The notes: generated from the sequence alone by a model not told the origin. A stretch of 64,000 nucleotides of DNA from Pseudogulbenkiania sp. MAI-1 (GCF_000527175.1 NZ_AZUR01000001.1:965011-1029010); one strand, 5' to 3'. Positions 29,846 through 39,627 are shown, numbered from the stretch's first letter. Translations and numbers: made by a program.

Positions 29846-30121
29846 GGGCATGATCGTTGCCCGGGACGCGGCGCTGCGCGCAGTGGCGGCAACAGACGCT
29901 GTTCCCCCATTTATTTAACTCGCCATTCTAAAACAATTGCATCAGCCGGACCAGCCGTGGCTTGTGGTTTCGGGCCGTCTCGTCCTGTCTGTGGCCCTGC
30001 TGTTTACCTCCCGGGTTGCCCCCGCCCGTTGCTGCGACTCTTCCGGATTATATTGTCATGGGGCAAGGGCCCTTTGATTTGGATCAACTCGCCTTGCCGG
30101 GCAGCATTCCGCGCGGCGCGG

Positions 30122-30130
30122 TGCTAGAAT
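30122..30130 (+). promoter_or_regulatory. Extended -10 promoter of the M61 peptidase gene
   Basis: TGCTAGAAT followed by CGGC, 31 bases before the start codon. It matches the arrangement before the pseudouridine synthase gene and aroC. The rest of the 444-base gap back to ccoN holds the FNR box and no gene. Confidence 0.5.
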
Positions 30131-30161
30131 CGGCGCTTTTCGCCATGACAGGTAATTCGCC

Positions 30162-31946
30162 ATGACCGTGCCCGTCCGCTACCAGATACTCCCTCTCTCG
30201 CCCGAGGCCCATCTGTTCGAGGTGGTCATGACGGTGGAGCGTCCGGCGCGGGAAGGGCAGATCGTGCGCTTGCCGGCCTGGATTCCCGGCAGCTACCTGA
30301 TCCGCGAATTCGCGCGCCAGATCGTGACCTTGCAGGCCGAGTCCGCCGGTAAGACGGTGGTGCTGACCCAGCTGGACAAGCACAGCTGGCAGGCGGCGCC
30401 GGTGAAGGGGCCTCTCACCCTGCGCTACCAGGTTTACGGCTTCGACCTGTCGGTGCGCGGGGCGTACCTCGACGGCGAGCGCGGCTTCTTCAACGGTACC
30501 AGCGTGTTCCTAATGGCGGAAGGCTACCAAAGTAGCCCTTGCGAGGTGGCCATCCTGCCGCCCGAGGGCAAGGAGTTCGCCAACTGGCAGCTCGCCACCA
30601 GCCTGCCGGCGCTCGAGGTCAAGAAGAAGACCGGCTTCGGGGTGTACCGCGCCGCCGATTACGACGAGCTGATCGACCACCCGGTGGAGATGGGGTGCTT
30701 CGAGCGGGTGAGCTTCAAGGCCTGCGGCGTGCCGCACGAGTTCGTCGTCGCCGGCCGCTTCCGCGCCGATCTCAAGCGCCTGGCGCGCGACGTGAAGAAG
30801 ATCTGCGAATGGCAGATCGAGCTGTTCGGCCGGCCCGCCCCGTTCGAGCGCTACGTGTTCCTGCTGTTCGTCGGTAAGGACATCTACGGCGGGCTGGAGC
30901 ACCGCGCCTCGACCGCCCTGGTGGCCAACCGCGACGACCTGCCACAGGCGGGCGATAAGGACATCGGCGACGGCTACCTGCGCCTGTTGGGGCTGATCAG
31001 CCACGAATACTTCCATAGCTGGAACGTCAAGCGCCTCAAGCCTGCCGCCTTCTCTCCCTACGACCTGAGCCGGGAGAACCATACCCGCCTGTTGTGGGCG
31101 TTCGAAGGCGTGACCTCGTATTACGACGACCTGACTCTGGTACGCTGCGGCCTGATCGACGAGAAGCGCTACCTGGGCCTGTTGGCCGAGACCATCAGCG
31201 GGGTCGAGCGCGGTGCGGGGCGGCTCAAGCAGACGTTGGAGGAGTCCAGCTTCAACGCCTGGACCAAGTATTATCGTCAGGATGAGAACAGCCCCAACAG
31301 CCTGGTCAGCTACTACACCAAGGGCGCGCTGGCGGCGCTGGCGCTGGACCTGCTGATCCGGCGCGAGACCGGTGACGCCAAGTCGCTCGACGACGTGATG
31401 CGCGCGCTGTGGCAGAAGTGGCTGGCCGACGGCCAGGGCTTGGCCGAGGACGAGTGGGAGCGCATCGCGGAGCGGAGTACCGGTGTCGACCTGCGCGTGT
31501 TCTTCGATCTGGCGCTGCGTTCCACCGCCGATCTGCCGCTGGTGGAATTGCTCGCCACGCAGGGGGTGCAGATGGCGCTGGAGCCGGCAGACGGCCCGAA
31601 CGACCGCGGCGGCGTGGTGGAAACACTGGCGGGCAAATCGGCGCGGCCGGTGTTGGGCGTGCGCAGCGCCGCCGATCCGTTGGGCATCCGCCTGACTCAC
31701 GTGCTGGACGGCGGCGCGGCCCAGCAGGCCGGACTCTCCGGTGGCGACGTAGTGGTGGCCATCGACCGCCTGAAGGCAAGCGATCTCGACAAGGCGCTGG
31801 CGCGCTTTCAGCCGGGCGAGACGGTGAAACTCCACGCCTTCCGCCGTGACGAACTGATGACATTCAACGTGCGGCTGCAGGCGGCACCGGCCGATACCTG
31901 CCGATTAGTGCTGCAACCTGCCGGCGCGCGCTGGCTCAAACACTAA
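30162..31946 (+). CDS. M61-family metallopeptidase with PDZ domain
   Basis: A 594-residue predicted glycyl aminopeptidase of family M61. The zinc site is HEYFHSWNVKRLKP (around residue 284), and a second Glu lies about 20 residues on in LLWAFEGVTSYYDD. The N-terminal beta domain starts with YQILPLSPEAHLFEV, and a PDZ domain occupies about 500-580 (LGIRLTHVLDGGAAQQAGLSGGDVV region). No signal peptide is evident, so it is probably cytosolic. It is followed by pepN on the same strand, making a pair of related metallopeptidases. Confidence 0.9.
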   Translation: MTVPVRYQILPLSPEAHLFEVVMTVERPAREGQIVRLPAWIPGSYLIREFARQIVTLQAESAGKTVVLTQLDKHSWQAAPVKGPLTLRYQVYGFDLSVRGAYLDGERGFFNGTSVFLMAEGYQSSPCEVAILPPEGKEFANWQLATSLPALEVKKKTGFGVYRAADYDELIDHPVEMGCFERVSFKACGVPHEFVVAGRFRADLKRLARDVKKICEWQIELFGRPAPFERYVFLLFVGKDIYGGLEHRASTALVANRDDLPQAGDKDIGDGYLRLLGLISHEYFHSWNVKRLKPAAFSPYDLSRENHTRLLWAFEGVTSYYDDLTLVRCGLIDEKRYLGLLAETISGVERGAGRLKQTLEESSFNAWTKYYRQDENSPNSLVSYYTKGALAALALDLLIRRETGDAKSLDDVMRALWQKWLADGQGLAEDEWERIAERSTGVDLRVFFDLALRSTADLPLVELLATQGVQMALEPADGPNDRGGVVETLAGKSARPVLGVRSAADPLGIRLTHVLDGGAAQQAGLSGGDVVVAIDRLKASDLDKALARFQPGETVKLHAFRRDELMTFNVRLQAAPADTCRLVLQPAGARWLKH

Positions 31947-32104
31947 AAACACGGAAATATCGATTCCGCCAGGCCCGCCATCGCCGGGCCGAATTGTCGT
32001 TGCGGCGCTATCCCGCCGCAGCGGTGTCTGCGCGGCTGGCCGACCACGCCAGCGAGCAGCAGCAAGGCGGGGTCATCTGAAACGGCCCTTGATTAGGTGA
32101 AGAC

Positions 32105-34726
32105 ATGGCCCAGCAACCCGAAGTGAAATACCTGAAAGATTACCAGGCTCCCGCGTTCAATCTCGACCGCGTGGATCTGAAGTTCGACATCTTCGACGAG
32201 GTGACGCGCGTCTATTCGCGCCTGCTCGTGCGGCGCCATAGCGGCCATGACGACAATGAGCTGCGGCTCGACGGCAGCGCCAGGCTGATGGCAGTGGTGC
32301 TCGACGGCGAAAGGCTGGCCGAAGGGCGCTACCGCCTGGATGGCGAGCAGCTGGTGATTCCCGACGTGCCGGACAGCTTCATCCTGGAGATCGAGACCGA
32401 GCTCGATCCGGCCGCCAATACCAGCCTGATGGGGCTCTACGCCTCCAACGGCAACCTGTTCACCCAGTGCGAGCCGGAAGGGTTCCGCAAGATCACCTAT
32501 TACCTCGACCGCCCGGACGTGATGTCCAAGTTCACCACCACCATCGTCGCCGACAAGCAGAAGTACCCGGTGCTCTTGTCCAACGGCAACAAGGTGGGCG
32601 AGGGCATGGTCGACAAGAAGCGCCATTGGGTGCGCTGGGTCGACCCCTACCGCAAGCCGGCCTATTTGTTCGCCCTGGTGGCGGGGCGGCTGGCGGTGCG
32701 GCGCGACAGTCACACCACCCCGGGCGGGCGCCAGGTGACGCTGGAGGTGTGGACCGAGCCTGCCGACCAGGACAAGGTGGCGCACGCCATGGAGTCGCTG
32801 AAGCGCGCGATGAAATGGGACGAGGAGCGCTTCGGGCTGGAGTACGATCTCGACATTTACATGATCGTGGCGGTCGGCGACTTCAACATGGGGGCGATGG
32901 AGAACAAGGGCCTCAACATCTTCAACACCAAGTACGTGCTGGCGCGCCAGGAAAACGCCACCGACGACGACTTCCACAACGTGGAAGGCGTGATCGGCCA
33001 CGAGTACTTCCATAACTGGACCGGCAACCGCGTCACCTGCCGCGACTGGTTCCAGCTGTCGCTGAAGGAAGGGCTGACGGTATTCCGCGACCAGGAGTTC
33101 TCGTCCGACATGTCGAGCCGGGCGGTGTGCCGCATCAGCGACGTGAAGCAACTGCGCGCGCTGCAGTTCCCGGAAGACGCCGGCCCGACCGCGCACCCGA
33201 TCCGTCCCGAGTCGTATATCGAGATGAACAACTTCTACACCATGACGGTGTACGAGAAGGGCGCCGAGGTGGTACGCATGTACCAGACCCTGCTGGGCCG
33301 CGACGGCTTCAGGAAGGGCATGGAGCTGTACTTCAAGCGCCACGACGGGCAGGCCGTCACCTGCGACGACTTCCGCGCCGCCATGGCCGACGCCAACGGC
33401 GTGGACCTGACGCAGTTTTCTCTGTGGTACAGCCAGGCCGGCACGCCGCTGTTGAGCGTGAGCGGCCAGTACAGCCCGGCCGAGCGGACCTACACGCTGA
33501 CGGTGAAGCAAAGCTGCCCGCCCACGCCGGGGCAGCCCGACAAACTGCCGTTCCATATCCCGCTGGCGCTGGGCCTGTTGGGGGAGGACGGCGCCGACCT
33601 GCCGCTGCAGTTGGAGGGCGAGAGCGAGCCGCAGGGCACTTCGCGCGTGCTGGATGTGAAGTTGGCCGAGCAGCGCTTCGTGTTCGTCGACGTGCCGGTC
33701 GAACCGGTGCCGTCGCTGCTGCGCGGCTTTTCGGCGCCGGTGCGGCTCGACTTCGCCTGGCGCGACGACGAGCTGGCCTTCCTGATGGCGCATGACAGCG
33801 ACCCGTTCTGCCGTTGGGAAGCCGGCCAGACGCTGGGGCAGCGTCTGCTGCGCCAGCAGATCGCCGAATGCCAAGGCGGGCGTCAGGGGGCGCCGTCCGA
33901 AACGCTGGTGGCCGCGTTCCGCGCGGTGCTGAAGGATCATGCCGCCGATCCGGCGTTCAAGGCGCTGATGCTGACGCTACCTACCGAGGCCGAGCTGCTG
34001 GAACTGGTCGACGATGCCGATCCGGTGCTGATCCACGAGGTGCGTGAGGCGATGCTCGACGGTCTGGCGCAGGCGCTGCGCGGCGAGTGGCACGAGGCCT
34101 ACGATTTGAACCAGACGCGCAGCTACCGTCCGCAGGATTCCGGCAAGCGTGCGCTGAAGAACCTCGCGCTCGCCATGCTGTGCCGTCTGGACGACGTCTG
34201 GCCGGCCGAGTCGGCCGAGGCGCAGTGCCTGCAGGCCGACAACATGACCGACCAGATGGGCGCCTTGTCGGCGCTGCGCGACCGCGCCGGCGCCGAGCGC
34301 GACCAGTGTTTCGCCGAGTTCGCCCGGCGCTGGGTCGACGATGCGCTGGTGATGGACAAGTACTTCATGCTGGTGGCGAGCTGTCAGTTGCCGGACACGC
34401 TGCAGCGCGTGCGCGAGGCGATGGAACACCCGGCCTTCTCGTTGAAGAACCCCAACAAGGCGCGCGCGCTGCTGGGCTGCTTCGGCCGCAACCAGTTGCA
34501 CTTCCACGCCGCCGATGGCTCGGGCTACCGTTTCCTCGCCGAGCAGGTGGAGGCCATCGACGGCTTCAACCCGCAGGTGGCGAGCCGGCTGGTCCAGCTG
34601 TTCAACCGCTGGAAGAAGCTCGAGCCGGTGCGCCGTGGTCTGATGAAGGCCGAGCTGGAGCGGCTGTTGGCGCTGCCGTTGTCGCGCGACGTGTACGAGA
34701 TCGTGTCGAAGAACCTGGAGGCTTGA
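32105..34726 (+). CDS. pepN: Aminopeptidase N (M1 family)
   Basis: Zinc exopeptidase that removes N-terminal residues from peptides; 873 residues, like the roughly 870 of E. coli PepN. The substrate N-terminus motif GAMENKGLN and the zinc motif HEYFHNWTGNR, followed by KEGLTVFRDQEFS with the third ligand, are present. The C-terminal third is the alpha-helical superfamily domain. A strong terminator follows. Confidence 0.95.
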   Translation: MAQQPEVKYLKDYQAPAFNLDRVDLKFDIFDEVTRVYSRLLVRRHSGHDDNELRLDGSARLMAVVLDGERLAEGRYRLDGEQLVIPDVPDSFILEIETELDPAANTSLMGLYASNGNLFTQCEPEGFRKITYYLDRPDVMSKFTTTIVADKQKYPVLLSNGNKVGEGMVDKKRHWVRWVDPYRKPAYLFALVAGRLAVRRDSHTTPGGRQVTLEVWTEPADQDKVAHAMESLKRAMKWDEERFGLEYDLDIYMIVAVGDFNMGAMENKGLNIFNTKYVLARQENATDDDFHNVEGVIGHEYFHNWTGNRVTCRDWFQLSLKEGLTVFRDQEFSSDMSSRAVCRISDVKQLRALQFPEDAGPTAHPIRPESYIEMNNFYTMTVYEKGAEVVRMYQTLLGRDGFRKGMELYFKRHDGQAVTCDDFRAAMADANGVDLTQFSLWYSQAGTPLLSVSGQYSPAERTYTLTVKQSCPPTPGQPDKLPFHIPLALGLLGEDGADLPLQLEGESEPQGTSRVLDVKLAEQRFVFVDVPVEPVPSLLRGFSAPVRLDFAWRDDELAFLMAHDSDPFCRWEAGQTLGQRLLRQQIAECQGGRQGAPSETLVAAFRAVLKDHAADPAFKALMLTLPTEAELLELVDDADPVLIHEVREAMLDGLAQALRGEWHEAYDLNQTRSYRPQDSGKRALKNLALAMLCRLDDVWPAESAEAQCLQADNMTDQMGALSALRDRAGAERDQCFAEFARRWVDDALVMDKYFMLVASCQLPDTLQRVREAMEHPAFSLKNPNKARALLGCFGRNQLHFHAADGSGYRFLAEQVEAIDGFNPQVASRLVQLFNRWKKLEPVRRGLMKAELERLLALPLSRDVYEIVSKNLEA

Positions 34727-34757
34727 TTCACGCGAGTCCAGGCTCTGAGCGAAATGC

Positions 34758-34795
34758 AAAAACCGCACGGCGATCTGGCCGTGCGGTTTTTTTTT
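34758..34795 (+). terminator. Terminator of pepN
   Basis: AAAAACCGCACGGC and GCCGTGCGGTTTTT pair around a six-base loop, and the T-run extends to 34795. Confidence 0.9.
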
Positions 34796-34903
34796 GCACT
34801 GACCGGTGTCGGCCAGCGAGGAGGGGGGTGTGGGGCGTCCGGGCCGTATCGGGATGGCGGCAAACCTCGTACAATCCGCGCCATTCCACCGTAGCCGACT
34901 CCC

Positions 34904-35860
34904 ATGACCGCTTCCCGCCCGCCGGCGCCCAAACCCGGCCTTCATTCGCGCAATGCCCATCGCCAGCGCTACGATTTCGCCGCCCTGATCGCCGCCTGCC
35001 CCGACCTTGCGCGTTTCGTCGCGCGCAACGCCCATGGCGACGACAGCATCGACTTCGCCGACCCCGCCGCGGTGAAGATGCTCAACCGTGCGCTGCTGGC
35101 CCACCACTACGGCATCGCGCACTGGGACATTCCGCCCGGCTATTTGTGTCCGCCGATTCCCGGTCGGGCCGACTACATCCACCATCTGGCCGACCTGTTG
35201 GCCGACAGCAACGGCGGCACGCTGCCGGAGCGTGTCGCCGTGCTCGACGTCGGTGTCGGCGCCAACTGTGTCTACCCGATCATCGGCCGTGCGGTGTACG
35301 GCTGGCGCTTCGTCGGTTCGGACATCGATCCGGTGGCACTGCGCTCGGCCCAGGCCATCGTCGACGCCAACCCGGCGCTGGCCGGGGCGGTCAAGCTACG
35401 ACGCCAGCCGTCTTCGGCCACCATATTCCGTAATGTGATCAAGCGGGGCGACTATTTCGATCTGACGCTGTGCAATCCGCCGTTCCACGCATCGGCCGAG
35501 GAGGCGGAGGCCGGCACGCGCCGCAAGCTCACCAACCTCACCGGCAAGCGGCCGGCCAAGACCGTGCTCAACTTCGGCGGTCAGAACGCGGAATTGTGGT
35601 GCGAGGGTGGCGAGGCCGGTTTTCTGCGTACCATGGTGCGTGAAAGTGCCGGCTTCGCCCGCCAGTGTTGCTGGTTCTCCTCGCTGGTGTCGAAGGAGGC
35701 CAACCTACCGGGCTTGTTCCGTGCGCTCAAGCAGGCCGGTGCCCGACGCGTGGAAACTATCGCCATGGCGCAGGGGCAGAAGGTGAGCCGGCTGGTAGCG
35801 TGGAGTTATCTGGACGAGGCGGCCCTGGCTGATTGGCGTGCGGCCCGCTGGGCGCGTTGA
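34904..35860 (+). CDS. rlmF: 23S rRNA (adenine1618-N6)-methyltransferase RlmF
   Basis: SAM-dependent methyltransferase acting on A1618 of 23S rRNA; 318 residues. The N-terminal LHSRNAHRQRYDF and the following HYGIAHWDIPPGYLCPPIPGR are characteristic of YbiN/RlmF. The SAM motif is VLDVGVGANCVYP and the catalytic NPPF motif occurs as CNPPFHAS. It has its own promoter-like TACAAT about 30 bases upstream. Confidence 0.92.
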   Translation: MTASRPPAPKPGLHSRNAHRQRYDFAALIAACPDLARFVARNAHGDDSIDFADPAAVKMLNRALLAHHYGIAHWDIPPGYLCPPIPGRADYIHHLADLLADSNGGTLPERVAVLDVGVGANCVYPIIGRAVYGWRFVGSDIDPVALRSAQAIVDANPALAGAVKLRRQPSSATIFRNVIKRGDYFDLTLCNPPFHASAEEAEAGTRRKLTNLTGKRPAKTVLNFGGQNAELWCEGGEAGFLRTMVRESAGFARQCCWFSSLVSKEANLPGLFRALKQAGARRVETIAMAQGQKVSRLVAWSYLDEAALADWRAARWAR

Positions 35861-35965
35861 AGGCCTGGACCGCGCCATTCTGCGTGCCTTGATCTGGCTC
35901 ATTGGCCAGGGGGCGGAGGCTATGGTAGAAAGCGCAGCAAACCGATTTTTTGCCGAAAGACCCGC

Positions 35966-36595
35966 ATGAGTGCGCTGAATTTTGACCTCGACACCGCCAT
36001 CGACACCCTCGCCGAGCAGGGCTGGATCGTCATCCCCCACGCCTTGCCGGTAGAGTTGATCGCCGCCTTGCGCGAATCCTGTCTTGCCGTGTGGGAGGAG
36101 GGGCTGTTCCACGAGGCCGCCACCGGCCGCGCCGACGGGCAGGCGCGGCGCGCCGAGATCCGCTCCGACTCGGTGCTGTGGCTCGACCAGGTGGAAGACC
36201 GTCCGGCGGTGGCGGCGTACAACGCGGCGATGGACGAGGTGATGCAGGGCGTCAACCGCGGGCTCTATCTGGGGCTCGTCGAGCTCGAATCTCACTTTGC
36301 CGTTTACCCCGAGGGTGCGTTCTACAAGAAGCATCTGGACCGCTTCCGCGACGATGATGCGCGCACCCTGACCACGGTGTTCTATCTCAATGAGAACTGG
36401 CCCGCCGAAGCGGGCGGGCAGATCCGGCTCTATCTGGACGATGAATGCCAGGAGTTCGTCGACATCGAGCCGGAAGCCGGCACGCTGGTGCTGTTCCTGT
36501 CCGACTGCTTCTGGCACGAGGTGCTGCCGGCGCGCCGGCAGCGGCTGTCGGTGACCGGCTGGTACCGCCGCCGCGGCAGCAGCGTGCCGTGGTGA
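35966..36595 (+). CDS. 2OG-Fe(II) oxygenase (prolyl 4-hydroxylase-like)
   Basis: A 209-residue cytosolic dioxygenase. Iron ligands are the His and Asp of YKKHLDRF and a distal His in CFWHEVLP; the Arg that binds 2-oxoglutarate follows in RRQRLSVTGWYRRR. The fold is the double-stranded beta helix of P4HC-type enzymes. Substrate unknown; related bacterial enzymes hydroxylate ribosomal or translation-factor residues, but that is not shown here. Confidence 0.82.
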   Translation: MSALNFDLDTAIDTLAEQGWIVIPHALPVELIAALRESCLAVWEEGLFHEAATGRADGQARRAEIRSDSVLWLDQVEDRPAVAAYNAAMDEVMQGVNRGLYLGLVELESHFAVYPEGAFYKKHLDRFRDDDARTLTTVFYLNENWPAEAGGQIRLYLDDECQEFVDIEPEAGTLVLFLSDCFWHEVLPARRQRLSVTGWYRRRGSSVPW

Positions 36596-36650
36596 ACGCC
36601 TGATCCGACCTGCCATGGCCAAACAGCGGGCGGAAGCGAAGCGTCTCCCG

Positions 36651-36659
36651 TGCTAGAAT
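36651..36659 (+). promoter_or_regulatory. Extended -10 promoter of aroC
   Basis: TGCTAGAAT followed by CGAC, 38 bases before the aroC start. It is the same arrangement as at 17628 and 30122. Confidence 0.5.
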
Positions 36660-36697
36660 CGACCGCGATCACCGAAAAATAAGCAAGGGATGAAGCG

Positions 36698-37798
36698 ATG
36701 TCTGGCAATAGCATGGGCCTGCTGTTTACCGTTACCTCTTTTGGCGAAAGCCACGGACCGGCCATCGGCTGTGTCGTCGACGGCTGCCCGCCCGGCATGG
36801 AGTTGTCCGAGGCGGACATCCAGCTCGAGCTCGACCGCCGCAAGCCCGGCACCAGCCGCCACGTCACCCAGCGCCGCGAGCCGGACACGGTGGAGATCCT
36901 CTCCGGAGTGTACGAGGGCAAGACCACCGGCACCCCCATCGCGCTGTTGATCCGCAATACCGACCAGCGTTCCAAGGATTACGGCAACATCGCCGAGACC
37001 TTCCGTCCCGGCCACGCCGACTACACCTACTGGCACAAGTACGGCATCCGCGACCCGCGCGGCGGCGGCCGTTCCTCTGCGCGCGAGACGGCGGTGCGCG
37101 TTGCCGCCGGCGCCATCGCCAAGAAATGGCTGAAGGAGAAGCACGGTATCGTGATTCGCGGCCACATGAGCCAGGTCGGCGAGATGGTCATCCCGTTCAC
37201 CAGCTGGGAGCATGTGTCGGCCAACCCCTTCTTCGCCCCGGACGAGGCCATCGTGTCGGAACTGGAAGCCTACATGGATTCGGTGCGCAAGAGCCTCGAT
37301 TCGGTCGGCGGCAAGGTGCGCGTGGTGGCCGAGAACGTGCCGGTGGGCTGGGGCGAGCCGGTGTACGACCGCCTCGACGCCGAGATCGCCTACGCCATGA
37401 TGAACATCAACGCGGTGAAGGGCGTGGAGATCGGTGCCGGTTTCGCCTCGGTGGCGCAGCGCGGCAGCGAGCACGGCGACGAGCTGACGCCCGAGGGCTT
37501 TGCCTCCAACCACGCCGGCGGCATCCTGGGCGGCATTTCCACCGGCCAGGACATCGAGGTCAACATCGCCATCAAGCCGACCTCCAGCATCGCCACGCCG
37601 CGCCGTTCCATCGACAAGCAGGGCAATCCGATCATGGTGGAAACCCACGGCCGCCACGACCCGTGCGTGGCGATCCGCGCCACGCCGATCGCCGAGGCCA
37701 TGCTGGCGCTGGTGCTGATCGACCATGCGCTGCGCCATCGTGCGCAATGCGGCGACGTGCACGTCGAAACCCCGCGCATTCCCGGGCGGATCGGCTAG
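36698..37798 (+). CDS. aroC: Chorismate synthase
   Basis: Last step of the shikimate pathway, converting EPSP to chorismate with reduced FMN; 366 residues. Signature blocks are GESHGPAIGCVVDGCPPG near the start, RPGHADYTYWHKYG with the following GGGRSSARET, and RHDPCVAIRATPIAEAM near the end. The gene stands alone behind its own promoter. Confidence 0.96.
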   Translation: MSGNSMGLLFTVTSFGESHGPAIGCVVDGCPPGMELSEADIQLELDRRKPGTSRHVTQRREPDTVEILSGVYEGKTTGTPIALLIRNTDQRSKDYGNIAETFRPGHADYTYWHKYGIRDPRGGGRSSARETAVRVAAGAIAKKWLKEKHGIVIRGHMSQVGEMVIPFTSWEHVSANPFFAPDEAIVSELEAYMDSVRKSLDSVGGKVRVVAENVPVGWGEPVYDRLDAEIAYAMMNINAVKGVEIGAGFASVAQRGSEHGDELTPEGFASNHAGGILGGISTGQDIEVNIAIKPTSSIATPRRSIDKQGNPIMVETHGRHDPCVAIRATPIAEAMLALVLIDHALRHRAQCGDVHVETPRIPGRIG

Positions 37799-37856
37799 AG
37801 TGGTAGGAGGCTTCATGCCTCATGCATTCCGTGCGGTTTTCTAGGATGTTTTGATC

Positions 37857-39272
37857 ATGCTGAAAAATCTGCTGGGAGGCCTGACCGGGGGCGGCGCGAA
37901 GGAGGCGGATGCCCCTCCCGTCGAGGCGGCCCGTCCCCCCGATACCGAAATGACCCTGGCGGCGCATGAGCCGCCGGTCGCCCTGCCGCCGACGCTGGGC
38001 TTCGTGTCCCATCAGCCGATCATGGACCGCCAGCAGCGGGTGGTGGCGTACGAGTTCGCCGTGCGCAAGGCGCAGCAGGGGGAGATGACCGGCAAGAAAC
38101 AGTGCGAGTTCGACCGGCTGATGCTGTCCACGCTGCAGAACATGGACGTGTTCCGCCTGCTGGCGTACCGCCGCGCCTTCGTCAACATCTCCATCGCCTC
38201 GCTCGACGAGGCGATGCTCGACGAGCTACCGGCCAAGAGCGTGATCCTGGTGCTCGACCCGATCAGCGACGAGCCGCTGACCGAGGCGCTGCTGCCGCGG
38301 CTCGACGCTCTCAAGCAGAAGGGGCTGCGCTTTGCCGTGGAGCCGGCGCGTTACGATAGCCAAGCGCTGGCCGAGCGGCTGCAGCCGGAGCTGTTCAGCC
38401 GCATGGACTTCATGGTGCTGGACTTCGCCGCGCCGTCCACGCGCGTGCTGGCGCCCATCCTCGACCAACTGCCCAAGCGTTACCCGCAGGCGCGCTGGCT
38501 GGCGCGCAATGTCGGCACGGCCGAGGAACTGGACGTCTGTCTGCACGCGCCGGGCAGCCACCGCTTCGCGCTGTTCCACGGCTCCTTCGTCACCATGGTG
38601 CGTGGCATGGAAACTGGCAAGAGCGACGCCAGCCAGACCCGGGTGATGCAGCTGATGCGCCTGTTGCGCGCCAATGCCGAAACGCGCGAGATCGAGGCAC
38701 AGTTCAAGCTCGATTCGGTGCTGCTGTTCAAGCTCTTGCGCTTCATCAACTCGCCGGTCAACGGGCTGAGCCGCAAGGTGCAGAGCATCGAGGAAACCTT
38801 GATGCTGCTGGGGCGCGATACGCTGTTCAAGTGGCTGTCGATGCTGTTGTTCACCGCGCGCAAGGAGGACGGCCGTTCGGTGGCGCTGCTGGAAAAATCG
38901 CTGATCCGCGCGCGCTTCATGGAAAAACTCGGTGCCTACCGCGGCAACAAGCTGGAAGCCGAGCATCTGTTCCTGACCGGCATGTTCTCGCTGCTGGACG
39001 CCTTGCTGAACATCCCGTTCCCCGACACGCTGAACGCGATCGAGCTGCCTGCGCCGGTGCGCGAGGCCATCGTCAACCACAAGGGGCTGTTCGCGCCGCA
39101 GCTGCTCTTGGCCATGGCGTGCGAGCAGGGCGATACCGTCCGGGTGCATACCATCGCCAAGATGCTGGAGTTCGACGACGAGCTGATCAACCGCTACTAC
39201 GCCGACGCCGTGCTGTGGACGCAGGAAGTGCTGCAGCAGAGCGAGGTGCACAACAACGTCGAGGCGGTGTGA
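37857..39272 (+). CDS. EAL-HDOD signalling protein with degenerate EAL domain
   Basis: A 471-residue YuxH-type protein. Residues about 45-250 are an EAL-like domain, but the signature EAL is replaced by EFA (VAYEFAVRKA) and downstream metal-binding acids are not evident, so phosphodiesterase activity is unlikely. Residues about 265-460 form an HDOD domain (LMRLLRANAETREIE, then FKLLRFINSPVNG). Such proteins act as regulatory adaptors in c-di-GMP or motility signalling. The ATG at 37857 with AGGA upstream is preferred over a TTG six bases earlier. Confidence 0.83.
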   Translation: MLKNLLGGLTGGGAKEADAPPVEAARPPDTEMTLAAHEPPVALPPTLGFVSHQPIMDRQQRVVAYEFAVRKAQQGEMTGKKQCEFDRLMLSTLQNMDVFRLLAYRRAFVNISIASLDEAMLDELPAKSVILVLDPISDEPLTEALLPRLDALKQKGLRFAVEPARYDSQALAERLQPELFSRMDFMVLDFAAPSTRVLAPILDQLPKRYPQARWLARNVGTAEELDVCLHAPGSHRFALFHGSFVTMVRGMETGKSDASQTRVMQLMRLLRANAETREIEAQFKLDSVLLFKLLRFINSPVNGLSRKVQSIEETLMLLGRDTLFKWLSMLLFTARKEDGRSVALLEKSLIRARFMEKLGAYRGNKLEAEHLFLTGMFSLLDALLNIPFPDTLNAIELPAPVREAIVNHKGLFAPQLLLAMACEQGDTVRVHTIAKMLEFDDELINRYYADAVLWTQEVLQQSEVHNNVEAV

Positions 39273-39303
39273 GTGGTTCGGCGTCACGGTGGTGATCCAA
39301 CCA

Positions 39304-39331
39304 AAGAGGCCCGGCAAGTACCGGGCCTCTT
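39304..39331 (+). terminator. Terminator after the EAL-HDOD gene
   Basis: AAGAGGCCCGG and CCGGGCCTCTT form an 11-bp stem with a six-base loop, followed by the moderately T-rich TGTTCATTGT. Confidence 0.65.
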
Positions 39332-39346
39332 GTTCATTGTATGCCC

Positions 39347-39483
39347 GGCTTGGGTGTCCTCCGGCGGGTGCAAGTCCTGCCGTAAGTTGATCACCGCGAA
39401 CGAAGTGAAGCGCAACTGCATGAGGGTGACCGAGTGTGGGGAGGAAGCGTGGAGCATAAATTGCGAGCCGATGAACAAGAACT
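39347..39483 (+). mobile_element. Probable 5' fragment of a group II intron
   Basis: The stretch resembles domain I of bacterial group II introns. It has a GGTGCAAGTCC element flanked by complementary CGGCGG and CCG, then AGCGCAACTGCATGAGGGTG, a GGGGAGGAAGC segment and GAACAAGAAC. The similarity stops near 39483 and no reverse transcriptase or later domains follow, so it would be a truncated remnant. This is recognition by eye. The rest of the gap up to the AraC gene holds only a GCTTGCCC/GGGCAAGC hairpin (39575-39598). Confidence 0.4.
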
Positions 39484-39627
39484 CGCCCTGATCGTCAGCC
39501 GCTGGCGGAGCCTGCCTGCGCGTGCGACAAGCCGGGCTGTGGCCTGAGTGGTAGGCCGGGCACCCAATCGTGGCGCTTGCCCCAGTGACAGGGCAAGCAT
39601 ATCGGCTTCCCTGGCGCGTCAGGGCAA

